A stretch of DNA of 37,427 nucleotides from F23-B02 sp963610045 (GCA_963610045.1 CAVDMS010000010.1:1-37427), one strand, 5' to 3'. Positions 23,553 to 31,861 are shown, numbered from the stretch's first letter. Notes: a model not told the origin generated them from the letters alone. Numbers and translations: made by a program.

Positions 23553-24659
23553 TCACAGCGCCTGCCTTATTGCAAGCTGCTTATTCTTATACGTCGGGTC
23601 GCCGGTGACTTCCTTTATGACCTCGACCTCCGGCGGCAGGAACGCCTCCTCCTTGTCGGAGTAGCGGAACATCACCGCCTTGTCGGTGCAAAACGGGTAC
23701 ACGTCTATCTCAAAGCGGCAGTCGCCGAACACGAAGCGGTACTTCGTCTTATGCACGGCACTCAGCTCCGGGTCGCCCTCCAACAGGTACTGGCGGTACT
23801 TCTTCTCGGAGATGGGCTTCTCGGTGTCCCACTTCGTGCCGTCCGGCATGAAGTGCTTTTCGGTGTAGAAATACAGGTAGTCGTCGCCGTTTTTCTGCTC
23901 CCGTATACGGCGCTCGATGTTCGGATTCGTCACGCACAGGTAGGTCTGCATCATGTCGAAGGGGCGGGCCTTGTACTTGTCGCACAGCAACTCCATCGGC
24001 GGCATATTGATAAGGTACTTGCGCTTTTTCACCATCGGCTCCGGCTCACCGAGGATGCGGTATATCTCCTTGATGCCTCGGTTTATCTTATCCTCGAAGT
24101 TGATGGCGTTGTCGATGATGCGCAGGTTGTGATGCCCGCTCCACGCACGCAGCGTGCGGTCGTCCATCTCCTTTGCGTAGTCGAGCGACTCCGAGCGAGC
24201 GGCGTTGCCGAGGTTGTAGGCAAACTCCGCACCCTTTGCGCAGGTGACGAGGTGCAGCACGGCGTCGTAGCCTTTAAGCACCCGCTCCTCGGTCCTGCCG
24301 CCGAACCTGTACAGCGTCTCGGCAAACTCCTCGTCGCTTATGTACGCCTTGTCGTCCATCAGCGCACGGTCGTATATGATGAGAACGTTCTCCTCCGGCA
24401 CGACCTCGGCGGCTTTGAGCGCCAGCTCCTCCTTGTGGATCTGGTCTGCGATGACGAAGTCCTGGAACTTCAGCATCGACATACAGCCGCCGAAGGGCTT
24501 TATGCCGAAGCCGGAGATAAGCTCCGTCGCCGTTTCGGGGATGGTGATGACTCTCCACCCGTCCTCCTGCTTGAACTCCTTGAGGATGCGGCTTATGAGC
24601 GTGGTCTTGCCTGCGGCGGGTCCCCCCGTCAGAACGATTTTCGTAATGTGCTTTTCCAT
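23553..24659 (-). CDS. AAA/NadR-like ATPase fused to a CYTH-like domain
   Basis: 368 aa. Residues 1-200 form a P-loop kinase-like domain: VLTGGPAAGKTT with Walker A G13-T20, a TIPETATELIS lid-like element, LIIYDRALMDDKAYI (Walker B-like) and HHNLRIIDNAINFEDKINR, matching NadR-type/AAA_28 predicted kinases. Residues 220-368 resemble a CYTH triphosphate-tunnel domain: PNIERRIREQKNGDDYLYFY, RQYLLEGDPE, FEIDVYPFCTDKAVMF and EVEVIKEVTGD. The likely substrate is a nucleotide or polyphosphate, unproven. It starts 12 bp after the HAD gene stop and ends 9 bp before the M42 gene. Confidence 0.83.
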   Translation of the reverse strand: MEKHITKIVLTGGPAAGKTTLISRILKEFKQEDGWRVITIPETATELISGFGIKPFGGCMSMLKFQDFVIADQIHKEELALKAAEVVPEENVLIIYDRALMDDKAYISDEEFAETLYRFGGRTEERVLKGYDAVLHLVTCAKGAEFAYNLGNAARSESLDYAKEMDDRTLRAWSGHHNLRIIDNAINFEDKINRGIKEIYRILGEPEPMVKKRKYLINMPPMELLCDKYKARPFDMMQTYLCVTNPNIERRIREQKNGDDYLYFYTEKHFMPDGTKWDTEKPISEKKYRQYLLEGDPELSAVHKTKYRFVFGDCRFEIDVYPFCTDKAVMFRYSDKEEAFLPPEVEVIKEVTGDPTYKNKQLAIRQAL

Positions 24660-24671
24660 ATTATCAGTCCT

Positions 24672-25331
24672 TTAAAAGTCCTCGCCGAAGAACCACTCAC
24701 CAAACTCCGGCACGGTTTTGAAATAGTAGTCGCAGTTATGGCGCATAAACGCCTCGATCTCCGGGATGTCGTTCGACCAGCCGACGGCGGCAAAGTCCAC
24801 GCCGCAGCTCCTCGCCATGTCGTAGCCGGGCTTTAAGTCGTCCAGCACCAAAAGCTCCGACGGCGAAAAGCCGCCCTTTTCCATTATCCTTTGCAGCGGG
24901 TAGGGGTTCGGCTTGCGCTCCTCGGCGGGGCTTTCCCAGCCGAAGATCATGTCCGGCTCCGGCAGATCGTTTTCCCGATAGTCACGCAGGATGTTCTCCG
25001 TGTACGAGTGCGACACGACGCACAAAACGCCGCCCTCCCGCTTATGCCGCCACAGGATCTCACGCATACCGGGGTACACCGGCGGCGTATGCTCCTTGAC
25101 GTATGCGTTCCAGTAGCGCTGCTCGTGGAGCATATCCTCGTCGCTCATGCCGATGCTGCGAAACAGCTCGATTATGCCGGGGTGGAAGTTTTCCTTCAGG
25201 TAGCGCTCAAGCGTGTAGTCGGCGTGAGGGTAAAACTCCGCCGTGTACTGCTTAAAGCAGGGAAAATGAACGGTCGCAGTGCTGTCAACGACGGTGTCGT
25301 CGTGGTCGGCGACAAGGCAGGGGTATCTCAT
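24672..25331 (-). CDS. HAD-family hydrolase (phosphatase-like)
   Basis: 219 aa. Motif I is VADHDDTVVDST with the nucleophile Asp9 and acid Asp11; motif II lies in VVSHSYTENIL; the Lys of motif III is in ERKPNPYP; motif IV is LLVLDDLKPGYDM. A helical cap (ERYLKENFHPGIIELFRS, EQRYWNAYVKEHTPPVYPG) sits between motifs I and II. It is a cytoplasmic phosphomonoesterase-type enzyme, substrate unknown. It is first in the operon with the AAA/CYTH and M42 genes under one promoter. The start has only a moderate CGGAGG-like ribosome site. Confidence 0.87.
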   Translation of the reverse strand: MRYPCLVADHDDTVVDSTATVHFPCFKQYTAEFYPHADYTLERYLKENFHPGIIELFRSIGMSDEDMLHEQRYWNAYVKEHTPPVYPGMREILWRHKREGGVLCVVSHSYTENILRDYRENDLPEPDMIFGWESPAEERKPNPYPLQRIMEKGGFSPSELLVLDDLKPGYDMARSCGVDFAAVGWSNDIPEIEAFMRHNCDYYFKTVPEFGEWFFGEDF

Positions 25332-25373
25332 ATGTTCCTCCGTGGTGTGGCTTCGTTCGGCTCATGCCAAACG

Positions 25374-25402
25374 CAAAAAGGCGGGTGCTGCCCGACCTTT
25401 TT
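25374..25402 (-). terminator. Terminator-like hairpin overlapping the HAD operon promoter
   Basis: AAAAAGG/CCTTTTT with an inner CGGG/CCCG around 25375-25402, U-run on both sides. Placed past the parB terminator and across the transcription start of the HAD operon, it would stop read-through from parB. Confidence 0.5.
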
Positions 25403-25431
25403 AGTATAACTTTTATGCACTCCCCCGTCAA
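25403..25431 (-). promoter_or_regulatory. Promoter of the HAD-AAA/CYTH-M42 operon
   Basis: Minus strand TTGACG (25431-25426), 17 bp, TATACT (25408-25403). Confidence 0.8.
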
Positions 25432-25440
25432 GCAAAACGC

Positions 25441-25470
25441 AGAAAAAGCGGCAGTTTTTGCCGCTTTTCC
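25441..25470. terminator. Terminator of the parB-like gene
   Basis: AAAAGCGGCA (25444-25453) with TGCCGCTTTT (25459-25468), beginning 8 bp past the parB-like stop; U-run on both strands. Confidence 0.85.
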
Positions 25471-25477
25471 TTGATAT

Positions 25478-26314
25478 TCAGTTTTCGTTTGCCGCTGCCG
25501 TCTCCCGGTTCTTCGGTATCGAGATCGTCAGTATCAGCTCGTTTTCCGTCTCCTGACGCTTCATGCCTGCGGCTATGCCGCCCTGCTTCATCAGATCAAG
25601 CCCGTGCAGTATCGTGTTCATAAACACACGGACGTCCTTCATTATGAACGTCCGCTTCTGCTCGGACTTCTCCTGCTCCTTTTCCGCCTCAAGCAATGCG
25701 TCTATGTAGCTGTCGGTCATTGCGACCGTCATGTCCCGTCGGATTATCTGCTCAAGTGCGTCACGCTGCTTGTCGGCGCTGTCGAGACGCAGCAGCGCTC
25801 TGCCGTGGCGCTCCGTGAGACCGTTGCTTCGCAGCGAGTCCAAAACGTCCTGCGGCAGACGCAGGAGCCGGAGCTTGTTTGCGACCGCCGACTGCGATTT
25901 TCCGAGCCTGCGTGCCGCCTCCTCCTGACTCATGCCGAACATTCGGATGAGCTGGCTTATGCCGCCCGCTTCCTCGATGAAGTCGAGATCCCGCCTTTGC
26001 AGATTTTCGATGAGCGCAAGCAGGCTCGCTTCCTCAAGCCCCACGTCAAGCAGTATGCACGGGACCTCGCTCAGTCCCGCAAGCTTTGCCGCCCGCAGTC
26101 TGCGTTCGCCTGCGACAAGCTCGTATCTGCCGTTGCGCAGTCTCACGGTGAGCGGGTTCAGTATGCCGTACTCGGCGATGCTGCACGACAGCTCCATAAG
26201 ATCGGCGTCCCTAAAGACCTTTCTCGGCTGCACCGGATTGGGGCTGATGTCGTCGACGGGGACGCTCAGAACGCCGCCGTGACGGATGCCCGCTCTCCGC
26301 TTTACAGCCTGCAT
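25478..26314 (-). CDS. ParB/Noc-family DNA-binding CTPase
   Basis: 278 aa. The N-terminal ParB domain shows VDDISPNPVQPRKVF, YGILNPLTVRLR and the CTP-binding GERRLRA (69-75); the helix-turn-helix is MSQEEAARRLGKSQSAVANK (~128-147), then GLTERHGRALLRL. The C-terminal dimerisation part is degenerate and includes KRTFIMKDVRVFMNTILHG. No parA is adjacent, so a nucleoid occlusion (Noc) or Spo0J role is plausible; which one is not decided by this sequence. Divergent from a small XRE-type gene; transcribed away from it with a 186-bp gap. No parS-like or Noc-site sequence was seen in the gap. Confidence 0.9.
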   Translation of the reverse strand: MQAVKRRAGIRHGGVLSVPVDDISPNPVQPRKVFRDADLMELSCSIAEYGILNPLTVRLRNGRYELVAGERRLRAAKLAGLSEVPCILLDVGLEEASLLALIENLQRRDLDFIEEAGGISQLIRMFGMSQEEAARRLGKSQSAVANKLRLLRLPQDVLDSLRSNGLTERHGRALLRLDSADKQRDALEQIIRRDMTVAMTDSYIDALLEAEKEQEKSEQKRTFIMKDVRVFMNTILHGLDLMKQGGIAAGMKRQETENELILTISIPKNRETAAANEN

Positions 26315-26428
26315 AAAAATCCCTCCGTTTCTTTAGTGCATTTTGTGGCCACACTACGAAACATACACTACATCTTGTGCAAAACCTGTCTAATCATAGC
26401 GCATTTCAAATTTTTGCACCGAAGCGAT

Positions 26429-26458
26429 TTGTATTCGATTTGTCGTATATATTATAAT
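26429..26458 (+). promoter_or_regulatory. Promoter of the 66-aa XRE-type gene
   Basis: TTGTAT (26429-26434), 18 bp, TATAAT (26453-26458), ending 42 bp before the ATG at 26501. Confidence 0.6.
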
Positions 26459-26500
26459 CCGCACATATTGTTTATACTTGACGGAGAGGGGGTGCTGCGC

Positions 26501-26701
26501 ATGATAAGCTACGAGCCGCTGTTTAGAACGATGAAGGAAAAGGGTATAAGCTCGTACCGTCTCGGTAAGCTCGGCTTTCCCATGTCGAATTACTACGCCA
26601 TGAAGCGTGGTCACGACGTCTCGACCCATACCCTAAATCAGATCTGCGCCCTGCTGCACTGCCGCATCGAGGACGTTTTAGAATACATCGACGAAGATTG
26701 A
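26501..26701 (+). CDS. Small XRE/Cro-type helix-turn-helix protein
   Basis: 66 aa, essentially one DNA-binding domain: LFRTMKEKGISSYRLGKLGF, then PMSNYYAMKRGHDVSTHTLN for the recognition region and ICALLHCRIEDVLEYIDED. It resembles the compact single-domain Cro-like proteins (YozG-type) of Firmicutes. The ATG at 26501 follows GGAGAGGGG. A longer reading frame running from 25604 through the parB-like gene on the opposite strand is a shadow; only this segment is credible. It is divergent from parB-like and followed by a strong terminator. Confidence 0.8.
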   Translation: MISYEPLFRTMKEKGISSYRLGKLGFPMSNYYAMKRGHDVSTHTLNQICALLHCRIEDVLEYIDED

Positions 26702-26798
26702 TTCCGTATCTGAATACCGGCACGCAAAAAAGCACCGCCAAAAGGCGAAATTGGACAATTTTAAGCGGACCTTTCCCGCACATATTTCACATATTTTA

Positions 26799-26840
26799 TA
26801 AAAAGCTCGGCAATATGCAAAATATTGCCGAGCTTTTTGC
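26799..26840. terminator. Strong bidirectional terminator between the XRE gene and dpaB
   Basis: Perfect 17-bp stem 26800-26816 with 26822-26838 and a 5-nt loop, A-run and T-run flanks. It serves the plus-strand XRE gene and the minus-strand dpaB. Confidence 0.93.
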
Positions 26841-26894
26841 TTGTCTGAAGAGCTGCGTCCCAACCCCCACACCGCAGGGCGAGGCGGTGGTATG

Positions 26895-27473
26895 TCAGAG
26901 AGCGCCGAGGACGAGGGGCTGGAGCTGATGACCCTTGAGCGCCTCGGCGATCGTCTGCGGGATGAGCGAAAAGTCCGAGGCGAGCGAATTGGGCTTTGCC
27001 TCCGGCGAATCCTGACGAAACGGCACAAAGTAGTAGTTCTTGCGATTTAACAGCTCCGCTATGTTTTTAAGCGAGCCGGACAGCCCGTCGTTCGTGGAAA
27101 ACGCAACAACGACGGGCTTGTTGTTTCGCAGGTGCGCCTTCGCCGCCATCGTGACCGAGGAATCGCTTATCCCGTGCGCAAGCTTTGCCATCGTGTTTCC
27201 GGTGCAGGGTGCGATCAAAAGTGCGTCCATCGGCAGGGCGGGACCCAAGGGCTCTGCCGAAACGATGTCTGTCACGGGAGCCGCCTTACACAACTCCGAG
27301 AGCCTTGAGCGATGCTCCGCCGCCGTACCGAAGCGGCTATCCGTTTCGGCGGCGGTGTCGCTCATTATCGGCACAAGCTCGTATTCCTCCGCAAGCCCTT
27401 CCAGTGCGGGAAAGAGCTTTCCGTATGTGCAGTAGGAGCCGCAAAGGGCTACCCCCAAACGCTTTTTGTTCAT
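26895..27473 (-). CDS. dpaB: Dipicolinate synthase subunit B
   Basis: 192 aa, the flavoprotein-like subunit (SpoVFB) that with DpaA makes dipicolinic acid, the calcium chelator of the spore core, from dihydrodipicolinate. Family features: GVALCGSYCTYGKLFPALE, ALLIAPCTGNTMAKLAHGI, KPVVVAFSTNDGLSGSLKNI and YYFVPFRQDSPEAKPNSLAS. The ATG overlaps the dpaA stop by 4 bp (ATGA), so the two are translated together. Its presence implies that the host makes endospores, or did recently. Late mother-cell control (sigma K in Bacillus) is expected but I could not place a matching promoter. Confidence 0.94.
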   Translation of the reverse strand: MNKKRLGVALCGSYCTYGKLFPALEGLAEEYELVPIMSDTAAETDSRFGTAAEHRSRLSELCKAAPVTDIVSAEPLGPALPMDALLIAPCTGNTMAKLAHGISDSSVTMAAKAHLRNNKPVVVAFSTNDGLSGSLKNIAELLNRKNYYFVPFRQDSPEAKPNSLASDFSLIPQTIAEALKGHQLQPLVLGAL

Positions 27474-28303
27474 TGCATATGCTCCTTTACGATCAAATTT
27501 ACCGCATTGCGCAGCAGCTCGCCGCAGGCGTCGGGCGCATACTTCCCCGGCAGCCCCGGTGCGTTTATGAGCCGGCAGTGCGCCGTCTCGTCGGGGTCAA
27601 AGCCCGGTGCGGAGGCAAGCTCCAAAAGCACGCAGCCTGCGTCAAATCCCCGCTGCTGAGAGGGAGAGAGCGTCATCGCCGGAGCGGTGTTCACCGCCAT
27701 GTAAAAGCCCGACGTGTCGCCGCCCTTCGGCAGCACGCCGAAGCCGAGCGCACGAGCGAGCGCCGCCGCTTCGGGGTTTCCCGACATGACCCACACCTCG
27801 GCGCCGAGCGCCCGCAGCTTTTCGCCGAGGAGCTTTCCTATGCGTCCCCTGCCGAGGACGAGTATGCGCTTGCCCGCAACGCAGTCGGGCGTCGCCTCCA
27901 TGAGCAGCGACACCGCAGCCTCGGCGGTTATCGCCGCATTGCCGACGACGAAGTCGGGCAGCAGCATACAGTCGTACAGGCGTAAGCCGAGCCTTGCAGC
28001 CGTCTCACGCATTTCCGCACTCACCTTGCCGCCGCAGACGAGCGCACCCTGCGGCAGCTCGGCAAAGAGCCGTGCCGTCTCCGGCGGCGAGGGGCAAAAC
28101 GGTGCGTTTATATGCCCCCGCCGCTTCTCGGACGGCAGCGGCAGAACGTAGACGTCGGCACTCTTGGGAAGCTCCGTGCATTTTGCTTCGTCCGGCAGCG
28201 GCGCCGTTTCCATTGCATAGCAGAAAACGCTCTCGCCGTCTCTTTTAAGGCGGCGGTACAGGCTCTGCATCCTTGCGTCGCCGCCTATGAGAACGTAATT
28301 CAT
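27470..28303 (-). CDS. dpaA: Dipicolinate synthase subunit A
   Basis: 277 aa, the NAD(P)-binding dehydrogenase-like subunit (SpoVFA). The nucleotide-binding glycine motif is VLGRGRIGKLLGEKL in the second half (SGNPEAAALARALGF follows), and MLLPDFVVGNAAITAEAAVSLL lies before it. I start at the ATG at 28303, with AAAGGAGG upstream; a 3-codon longer GTG start would overlap that site. Upstream is a stem-loop (28321-28352) directly before the ribosome site. Operon dpaA-dpaB, divergent from thyA. Confidence 0.93.
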   Translation of the reverse strand: MNYVLIGGDARMQSLYRRLKRDGESVFCYAMETAPLPDEAKCTELPKSADVYVLPLPSEKRRGHINAPFCPSPPETARLFAELPQGALVCGGKVSAEMRETAARLGLRLYDCMLLPDFVVGNAAITAEAAVSLLMEATPDCVAGKRILVLGRGRIGKLLGEKLRALGAEVWVMSGNPEAAALARALGFGVLPKGGDTSGFYMAVNTAPAMTLSPSQQRGFDAGCVLLELASAPGFDPDETAHCRLINAPGLPGKYAPDACGELLRNAVNLIVKEHMQ

Positions 28304-28320
28304 AAGCCTCACCTCCTTTT

Positions 28321-28352
28321 AAAGCCGACGGGAGTCACGCCCTCGTCGGTTT
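28321..28352. other. Hairpin next to the dpaA ribosome site
   Basis: GCCGACGGG pairs imperfectly with CCCTCGTCGG in the dpaA leader, ending near the ribosome site. It could be a weak terminator or a translation-modulating hairpin; the T-run after it is short. Confidence 0.35.
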
Positions 28353-28379
28353 AACGCAAAACATCCTATTCCGCAGCTA

Positions 28380-28409
28380 TTTACACGGTGCCTGTTTATG
28401 TGATATAAA
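28380..28409 (+). promoter_or_regulatory. Promoter of thyA-folA
   Basis: TTTACA (28380-28385), 18 bp, TATAAA (28404-28409), ending 30 bp before the thyA ATG. Confidence 0.6.
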
Positions 28410-28439
28410 TGTAAGTGATTTTGCACGGGAGGGAAAACC

Positions 28440-29270
28440 ATGAGCAGAGCGGACGAAATTTTCATTGCAAATTGCAGAGACATTCTCGACAACGGGACAT
28501 GGGACACGGAGCTTCAAGTGCGTCCCCGCTGGGAGGACGGCACACCGGCGCATACGGTGAAAAGATTCGGCATCGTAAACCGCTACGACCTCTCCGAGGA
28601 GTTCCCCATCCTCACCATACGCCGCACCTTCTGGAAGAGCGCCATTGATGAGCTTCTGTGGATATGGCAGGCAAAGAGCAACAACGTAAACGAGCTTCGC
28701 ACCCGTGTGTGGGACGCCTGGGCGGACGAAAACGGCAGCATCGGCAAGGCCTACGGCTATCAGCTCGGCGTGAAGCACCACTACAAAGAGGGCGATATGG
28801 ATCAGGTTGACCGAGTGCTTTGGGATCTAAAGCACAACCCGGCTTCACGCAGGATCATCACGAACATATATAACCACGCCGATCTGAGCGAAATGGCGCT
28901 TTACCCCTGCGCATACTCCATGACCTTCAACGTCACGGGGGACAGGCTCAATGCGATCTTAAATCAGCGCTCGCAGGATATGCTGGCGGCGAACAACTGG
29001 AACGTCGTGCAGTATTCCGTGCTGACCTGCATGATGGCGCAGGTGTCGGGCTTAAAGCCCGGCGAGTTTGTCCACGTCATCGCCGATGCGCACATCTACG
29101 ACCGCCACGTTCCCATGATCGAGGAGATAATCGCAAACGAGCCGAAGCCCGCACCGAAGCTCGTCATTGACCCCGGTGTCACCGATTTTTACAAATTCAC
29201 GAGGGACAGCTTCAAGGTCGAGGGCTATGAATACTCGGACTTTTCGGGCAAGATCCCCGTTGCGCTGTGA
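28440..29270 (+). CDS. thyA: Thymidylate synthase
   Basis: 276 aa, ThyA type: dUMP plus methylene-tetrahydrofolate to dTMP. The active-site cysteine is C157 in ALYPCAYSM; the usual PCH signature is PCA here, a known clostridial variant. NQRSQDMLAANNWNVVQYS and HVIADAHIYDRHVPMI match the substrate-binding signatures. GGGAGGG upstream of the ATG. It is 9 bp upstream of folA, the enzyme that regenerates its cofactor, so the two form a functional pair. Confidence 0.96.
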   Translation: MSRADEIFIANCRDILDNGTWDTELQVRPRWEDGTPAHTVKRFGIVNRYDLSEEFPILTIRRTFWKSAIDELLWIWQAKSNNVNELRTRVWDAWADENGSIGKAYGYQLGVKHHYKEGDMDQVDRVLWDLKHNPASRRIITNIYNHADLSEMALYPCAYSMTFNVTGDRLNAILNQRSQDMLAANNWNVVQYSVLTCMMAQVSGLKPGEFVHVIADAHIYDRHVPMIEEIIANEPKPAPKLVIDPGVTDFYKFTRDSFKVEGYEYSDFSGKIPVAL

Positions 29271-29279
29271 GGTGAGAGC

Positions 29280-29765
29280 ATGGATGCGATAGTTGCGGTC
29301 TACAGTGACTGGGGCATCGGCTTTGAGGGAACGCAGCCCGTCGTCATCAAGGCGGACAGGGCGCACTTTGTCGAGCTGACACGGGGCAGGACCGTGCTTG
29401 TCGGACGCAGGACGCTTGAGGACTTCCCCGGCGGCAGACCGCTCAAGGGTCGCCGCAATATCGTCGTCACCCGTCAGAGCATCGAGATCCCCGGAGCCGA
29501 GGTCGTCCACGGCGTCGCCGATGCACTGGAGCTTATCGGAAACGGCGACTGCGTCGTTTTGGGCGGGGCGAGCGTGTTCCGTGAGTTTTTCCCGTATATA
29601 GACCGTGTGTTTGTGACTAAAATAGAGCTTGCGCCGAAGTCCGACGCATACTTTCCCGCACTCGACGATAGCGGGGACTGGTACCTTGCGGACGCCGGAG
29701 CGCCGCTTGAGGAAAACGGCGTCGGCTACCGCTTCATGCGATATGAAAGGAAGGTAAACGAATGA
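29280..29765 (+). CDS. folA: Dihydrofolate reductase
   Basis: 161 aa, DHFR. It reduces the dihydrofolate made by ThyA. MDAIVAVYSDWGIGFEG is the usual N-terminus; the substrate-binding Asp is D26 in KADRAHFVELT; VGRRTLEDFPGGRPLKGRRN and VVLGGASVFREFFPYIDRVF are the NADPH and core signatures. The common LPW motif is QPV here, as in clostridial forms; the Trp is absent. Its stop overlaps the next start (ATGA, 29762-29765). Confidence 0.95.
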   Translation: MDAIVAVYSDWGIGFEGTQPVVIKADRAHFVELTRGRTVLVGRRTLEDFPGGRPLKGRRNIVVTRQSIEIPGAEVVHGVADALELIGNGDCVVLGGASVFREFFPYIDRVFVTKIELAPKSDAYFPALDDSGDWYLADAGAPLEENGVGYRFMRYERKVNE

Positions 29766-30370
29766 AAAAGCTTATTGCTCCGCTGCTTTTGTGCGTCCTT
29801 TTGCTTTGCGCCTGTACGCAGGGCGCAGAGCCTCCCACTCAGACCGAAGGCGACGGCGGCGAGAGCGTTCGCACGCTTGCCTCGACCGACGCTTTTATCG
29901 TTGAGGCGGTGATCAGCGGCGAAAACGTCAAGTACCGCTACACGGTCTTTGACCTCGACGGCAAGCCGATAGAAAGCGCCTTCTGCGCCGAAACACCCAA
30001 GGTCTCGCAGGTGAGCGACACTTTAGTCGGCATCCGCTTCACCGACGACGGGCGCAGTTGGGCAAGGTACTACGACCTCAAGAGCGGCAAGGCCTCCGAA
30101 TCGTTTATGAACGCATTTTGGAGCGACGGCGAGTTGGTCGCCTACAACGCCTACGACAACGGACACATCATGGTCGTGCGCAGCATCTTCGACGAGTCGG
30201 GTTATCATTTTGAGACTCCGGTCGAGAGCGATTCGTGGCGCATCTGCGTGACCGCCGCAGAGCTGAGCGAGGACGGAGCCTCGCTTTCGGTCGAATTTGT
30301 TGAAGGCGACGGCACAAACGCCGACGCAAGAGTAAAGACGATCACCCTCCCCCTCGTCCCGGAGGAGTAA
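29762..30370 (+). CDS. Lipoprotein of unknown function in the thyA-folA operon
   Basis: 202 aa. The type II signal peptide is clear: MKKLIAPLLLCVLLLCAC with lipidation at the Cys in LCAC, so it should be anchored on the outer membrane face. The mature part is a soluble beta-rich domain (VEAVISGENVKYRYTVFDLD, RFTDDGRSWARYYDLKSGK, HIMVVRSIFDESGYHF) with no catalytic motif. It is joined to folA by a 4-bp overlap; a functional tie to folate metabolism is unlikely. Not recognised. Confidence 0.85.
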   Translation: MKKLIAPLLLCVLLLCACTQGAEPPTQTEGDGGESVRTLASTDAFIVEAVISGENVKYRYTVFDLDGKPIESAFCAETPKVSQVSDTLVGIRFTDDGRSWARYYDLKSGKASESFMNAFWSDGELVAYNAYDNGHIMVVRSIFDESGYHFETPVESDSWRICVTAAELSEDGASLSVEFVEGDGTNADARVKTITLPLVPEE

Positions 30371-30409
30371 AAAACGGAGCAGTTGTTTTGAACAACTGCT
30401 CCGTTTTTA
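30370..30409. terminator. Bidirectional terminator between the lipoprotein gene and proS
   Basis: Perfect 18-bp stem 30370-30387 with 30391-30408 and a 3-nt loop, flanked by A- and T-runs. It serves the convergent lipoprotein gene and proS. Confidence 0.93.
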
Positions 30410-30424
30410 TTATCGGTATAAAAC

Positions 30425-31861
30425 TCAGTACGCTACGCCCCAGTAGATCATGTGCTTTGCCTTCTTGCCGCAGATGGGGCAGATGTCGCCGAGGTCCTCC
30501 TGCTCGAAGGGGATGCAGCGGCTCGACATTCCCGCCTCCTCCTTCATCTTCAGCTCGCACGCAAGCTCGCCGCACCACATCGTCTTTATAAAACCGCCGT
30601 TTTCCGACTGGAGACGCTTCGCCTCTTCGAGAGAGTGAGCCTCGAAAATGTGGCTGTCGAGATTCTTCTTCGCCTTGTCGAAAAGACCCTGCTGAACGTC
30701 GTCAAGCAGACCGTCGATCCTGTCGCAAAGCTCGTCGATCTTAACGCTGAGCTTCTCGCCGTTGTCGCGGCGCACCGCAACGCAGACGCCGTTTTCGATG
30801 TCACGGGGTCCAAGCTCGATGCGCAGGGGAACGCCCTTCATCTCGTACTGGGCGCACTTCCAGCCGAGGCTGTTGTCGCTCAGGTCGATCTTGCAGCGCA
30901 CGCCGTGGGCGCAAAGCGCCTCGTAAAGCTCGGTCGCCTTCTCGGTCACGCCGGGCTTGTGCTGTGCGACGGGAACGACGATGACCTGCACGGGTGCGAT
31001 CCTCGGAGGCAACACGAGACCGTTGTTGTCGCCGTGGGTCATGATGACGCCGCCGATGATGCGAGTGGACAGACCCCACGAGGTCTGGTGCGGGTACTTG
31101 AGTTTGTTGTCCTTATCGGTAAAGGTGATGCCGAACTGCTCCGCAAAGCCGGTGCCGAAGTAGTGGCTGGTGCCGGACTGCAGCGCCTTGTGGTCGTGCA
31201 TCATGCACTCGATGGTGTAGGTGTTGACCGCTCCGGCAAACTTCTCCTTCTCGGTCTTGTTGCCCCGGATGACGGGCATTGCGAGGTACTTCTCGCACAG
31301 CTCGGCGTAGACCTCAAGCTGCTGGAGCGTTTCCTTTCGTGCCTCCTCCTCGGTAGCGTGGAGGGTATGACCCTCCTGCCACAGAAATTCCCTGCCACGG
31401 AGGAAGGGACGGGTGGTCTTTTCCCAACGCAGAACGCTGCACCACTGATTGTACAGCATGGGCAGGTCACGCCACGAATGAACGATGTGGCTCCAATGGT
31501 CGCAGAACAGCGTCTCGGAGGTGGGGCGGATGCACAGGCGCTCCGGCAGCTCCTCGCTGCCGCCGACCGTGACCCATGCGCACTCCGGCGCAAAGCCCTC
31601 GACGTGATCCTTTTCCTTCTGCAGCAGGCTTTCGGGGATGAGCATGGGCATGGACACGTTCTCGTGACCGTATGCCTTAAACATCCCGTCAAGCTCCTTC
31701 TGAATATTCTCCCAAATGGCGTAACCGTAAGGGCGCAGAATGAAAAGTCCCTTTACCCCGGAGTAATCGACAAGCTCCGCCTTGGTGCATACGTCGGTAA
31801 ACCACTGGGCAAAATCCTGCTCCATATCGGTTATCTGTTCAACCTTCTTTTCCTTTGCCAT
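30425..31861 (-). CDS. proS: Prolyl-tRNA synthetase, archaeal/eukaryal-like type
   Basis: 478 aa. Class II synthetase charging tRNA-Pro. It has the compact form without the bacterial editing insertion, and a C-terminal extension ending in a Tyr (YWGVAY), typical of the archaeal-type ProS. Motif 2 and 3 regions include LPMLYNQWCSVLRWEKTTRP, FLRGREFLWQEGHTLHATEE and LSTRIIGGVIMTHGDNNGLV; anticodon-domain residues follow, then Cys pairs (SSRCIP, CPICGKK) of the zinc-type tail. The ATG at 31861 follows AAGGAG; the gene is not preceded by a T-box that I can recognise. Confidence 0.95.
   Translation of the reverse strand: MAKEKKVEQITDMEQDFAQWFTDVCTKAELVDYSGVKGLFILRPYGYAIWENIQKELDGMFKAYGHENVSMPMLIPESLLQKEKDHVEGFAPECAWVTVGGSEELPERLCIRPTSETLFCDHWSHIVHSWRDLPMLYNQWCSVLRWEKTTRPFLRGREFLWQEGHTLHATEEEARKETLQQLEVYAELCEKYLAMPVIRGNKTEKEKFAGAVNTYTIECMMHDHKALQSGTSHYFGTGFAEQFGITFTDKDNKLKYPHQTSWGLSTRIIGGVIMTHGDNNGLVLPPRIAPVQVIVVPVAQHKPGVTEKATELYEALCAHGVRCKIDLSDNSLGWKCAQYEMKGVPLRIELGPRDIENGVCVAVRRDNGEKLSVKIDELCDRIDGLLDDVQQGLFDKAKKNLDSHIFEAHSLEEAKRLQSENGGFIKTMWCGELACELKMKEEAGMSSRCIPFEQEDLGDICPICGKKAKHMIYWGVAY

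Noticed and set aside
22869..24836. 655-aa plus-strand open frame
   Set aside because: It lies antisense to the M42 and AAA/CYTH genes, which have clear motifs; no start signal.
26315..26428. parS or Noc binding site between the parB-like and XRE genes
   Set aside because: No sequence resembling the 16-bp parS palindrome or the Noc site was found.
25604..26500. Upstream part of a 365-aa plus-strand open frame
   Set aside because: Antisense to the parB-like gene; only its last 66 codons form a credible gene with its own start signal.
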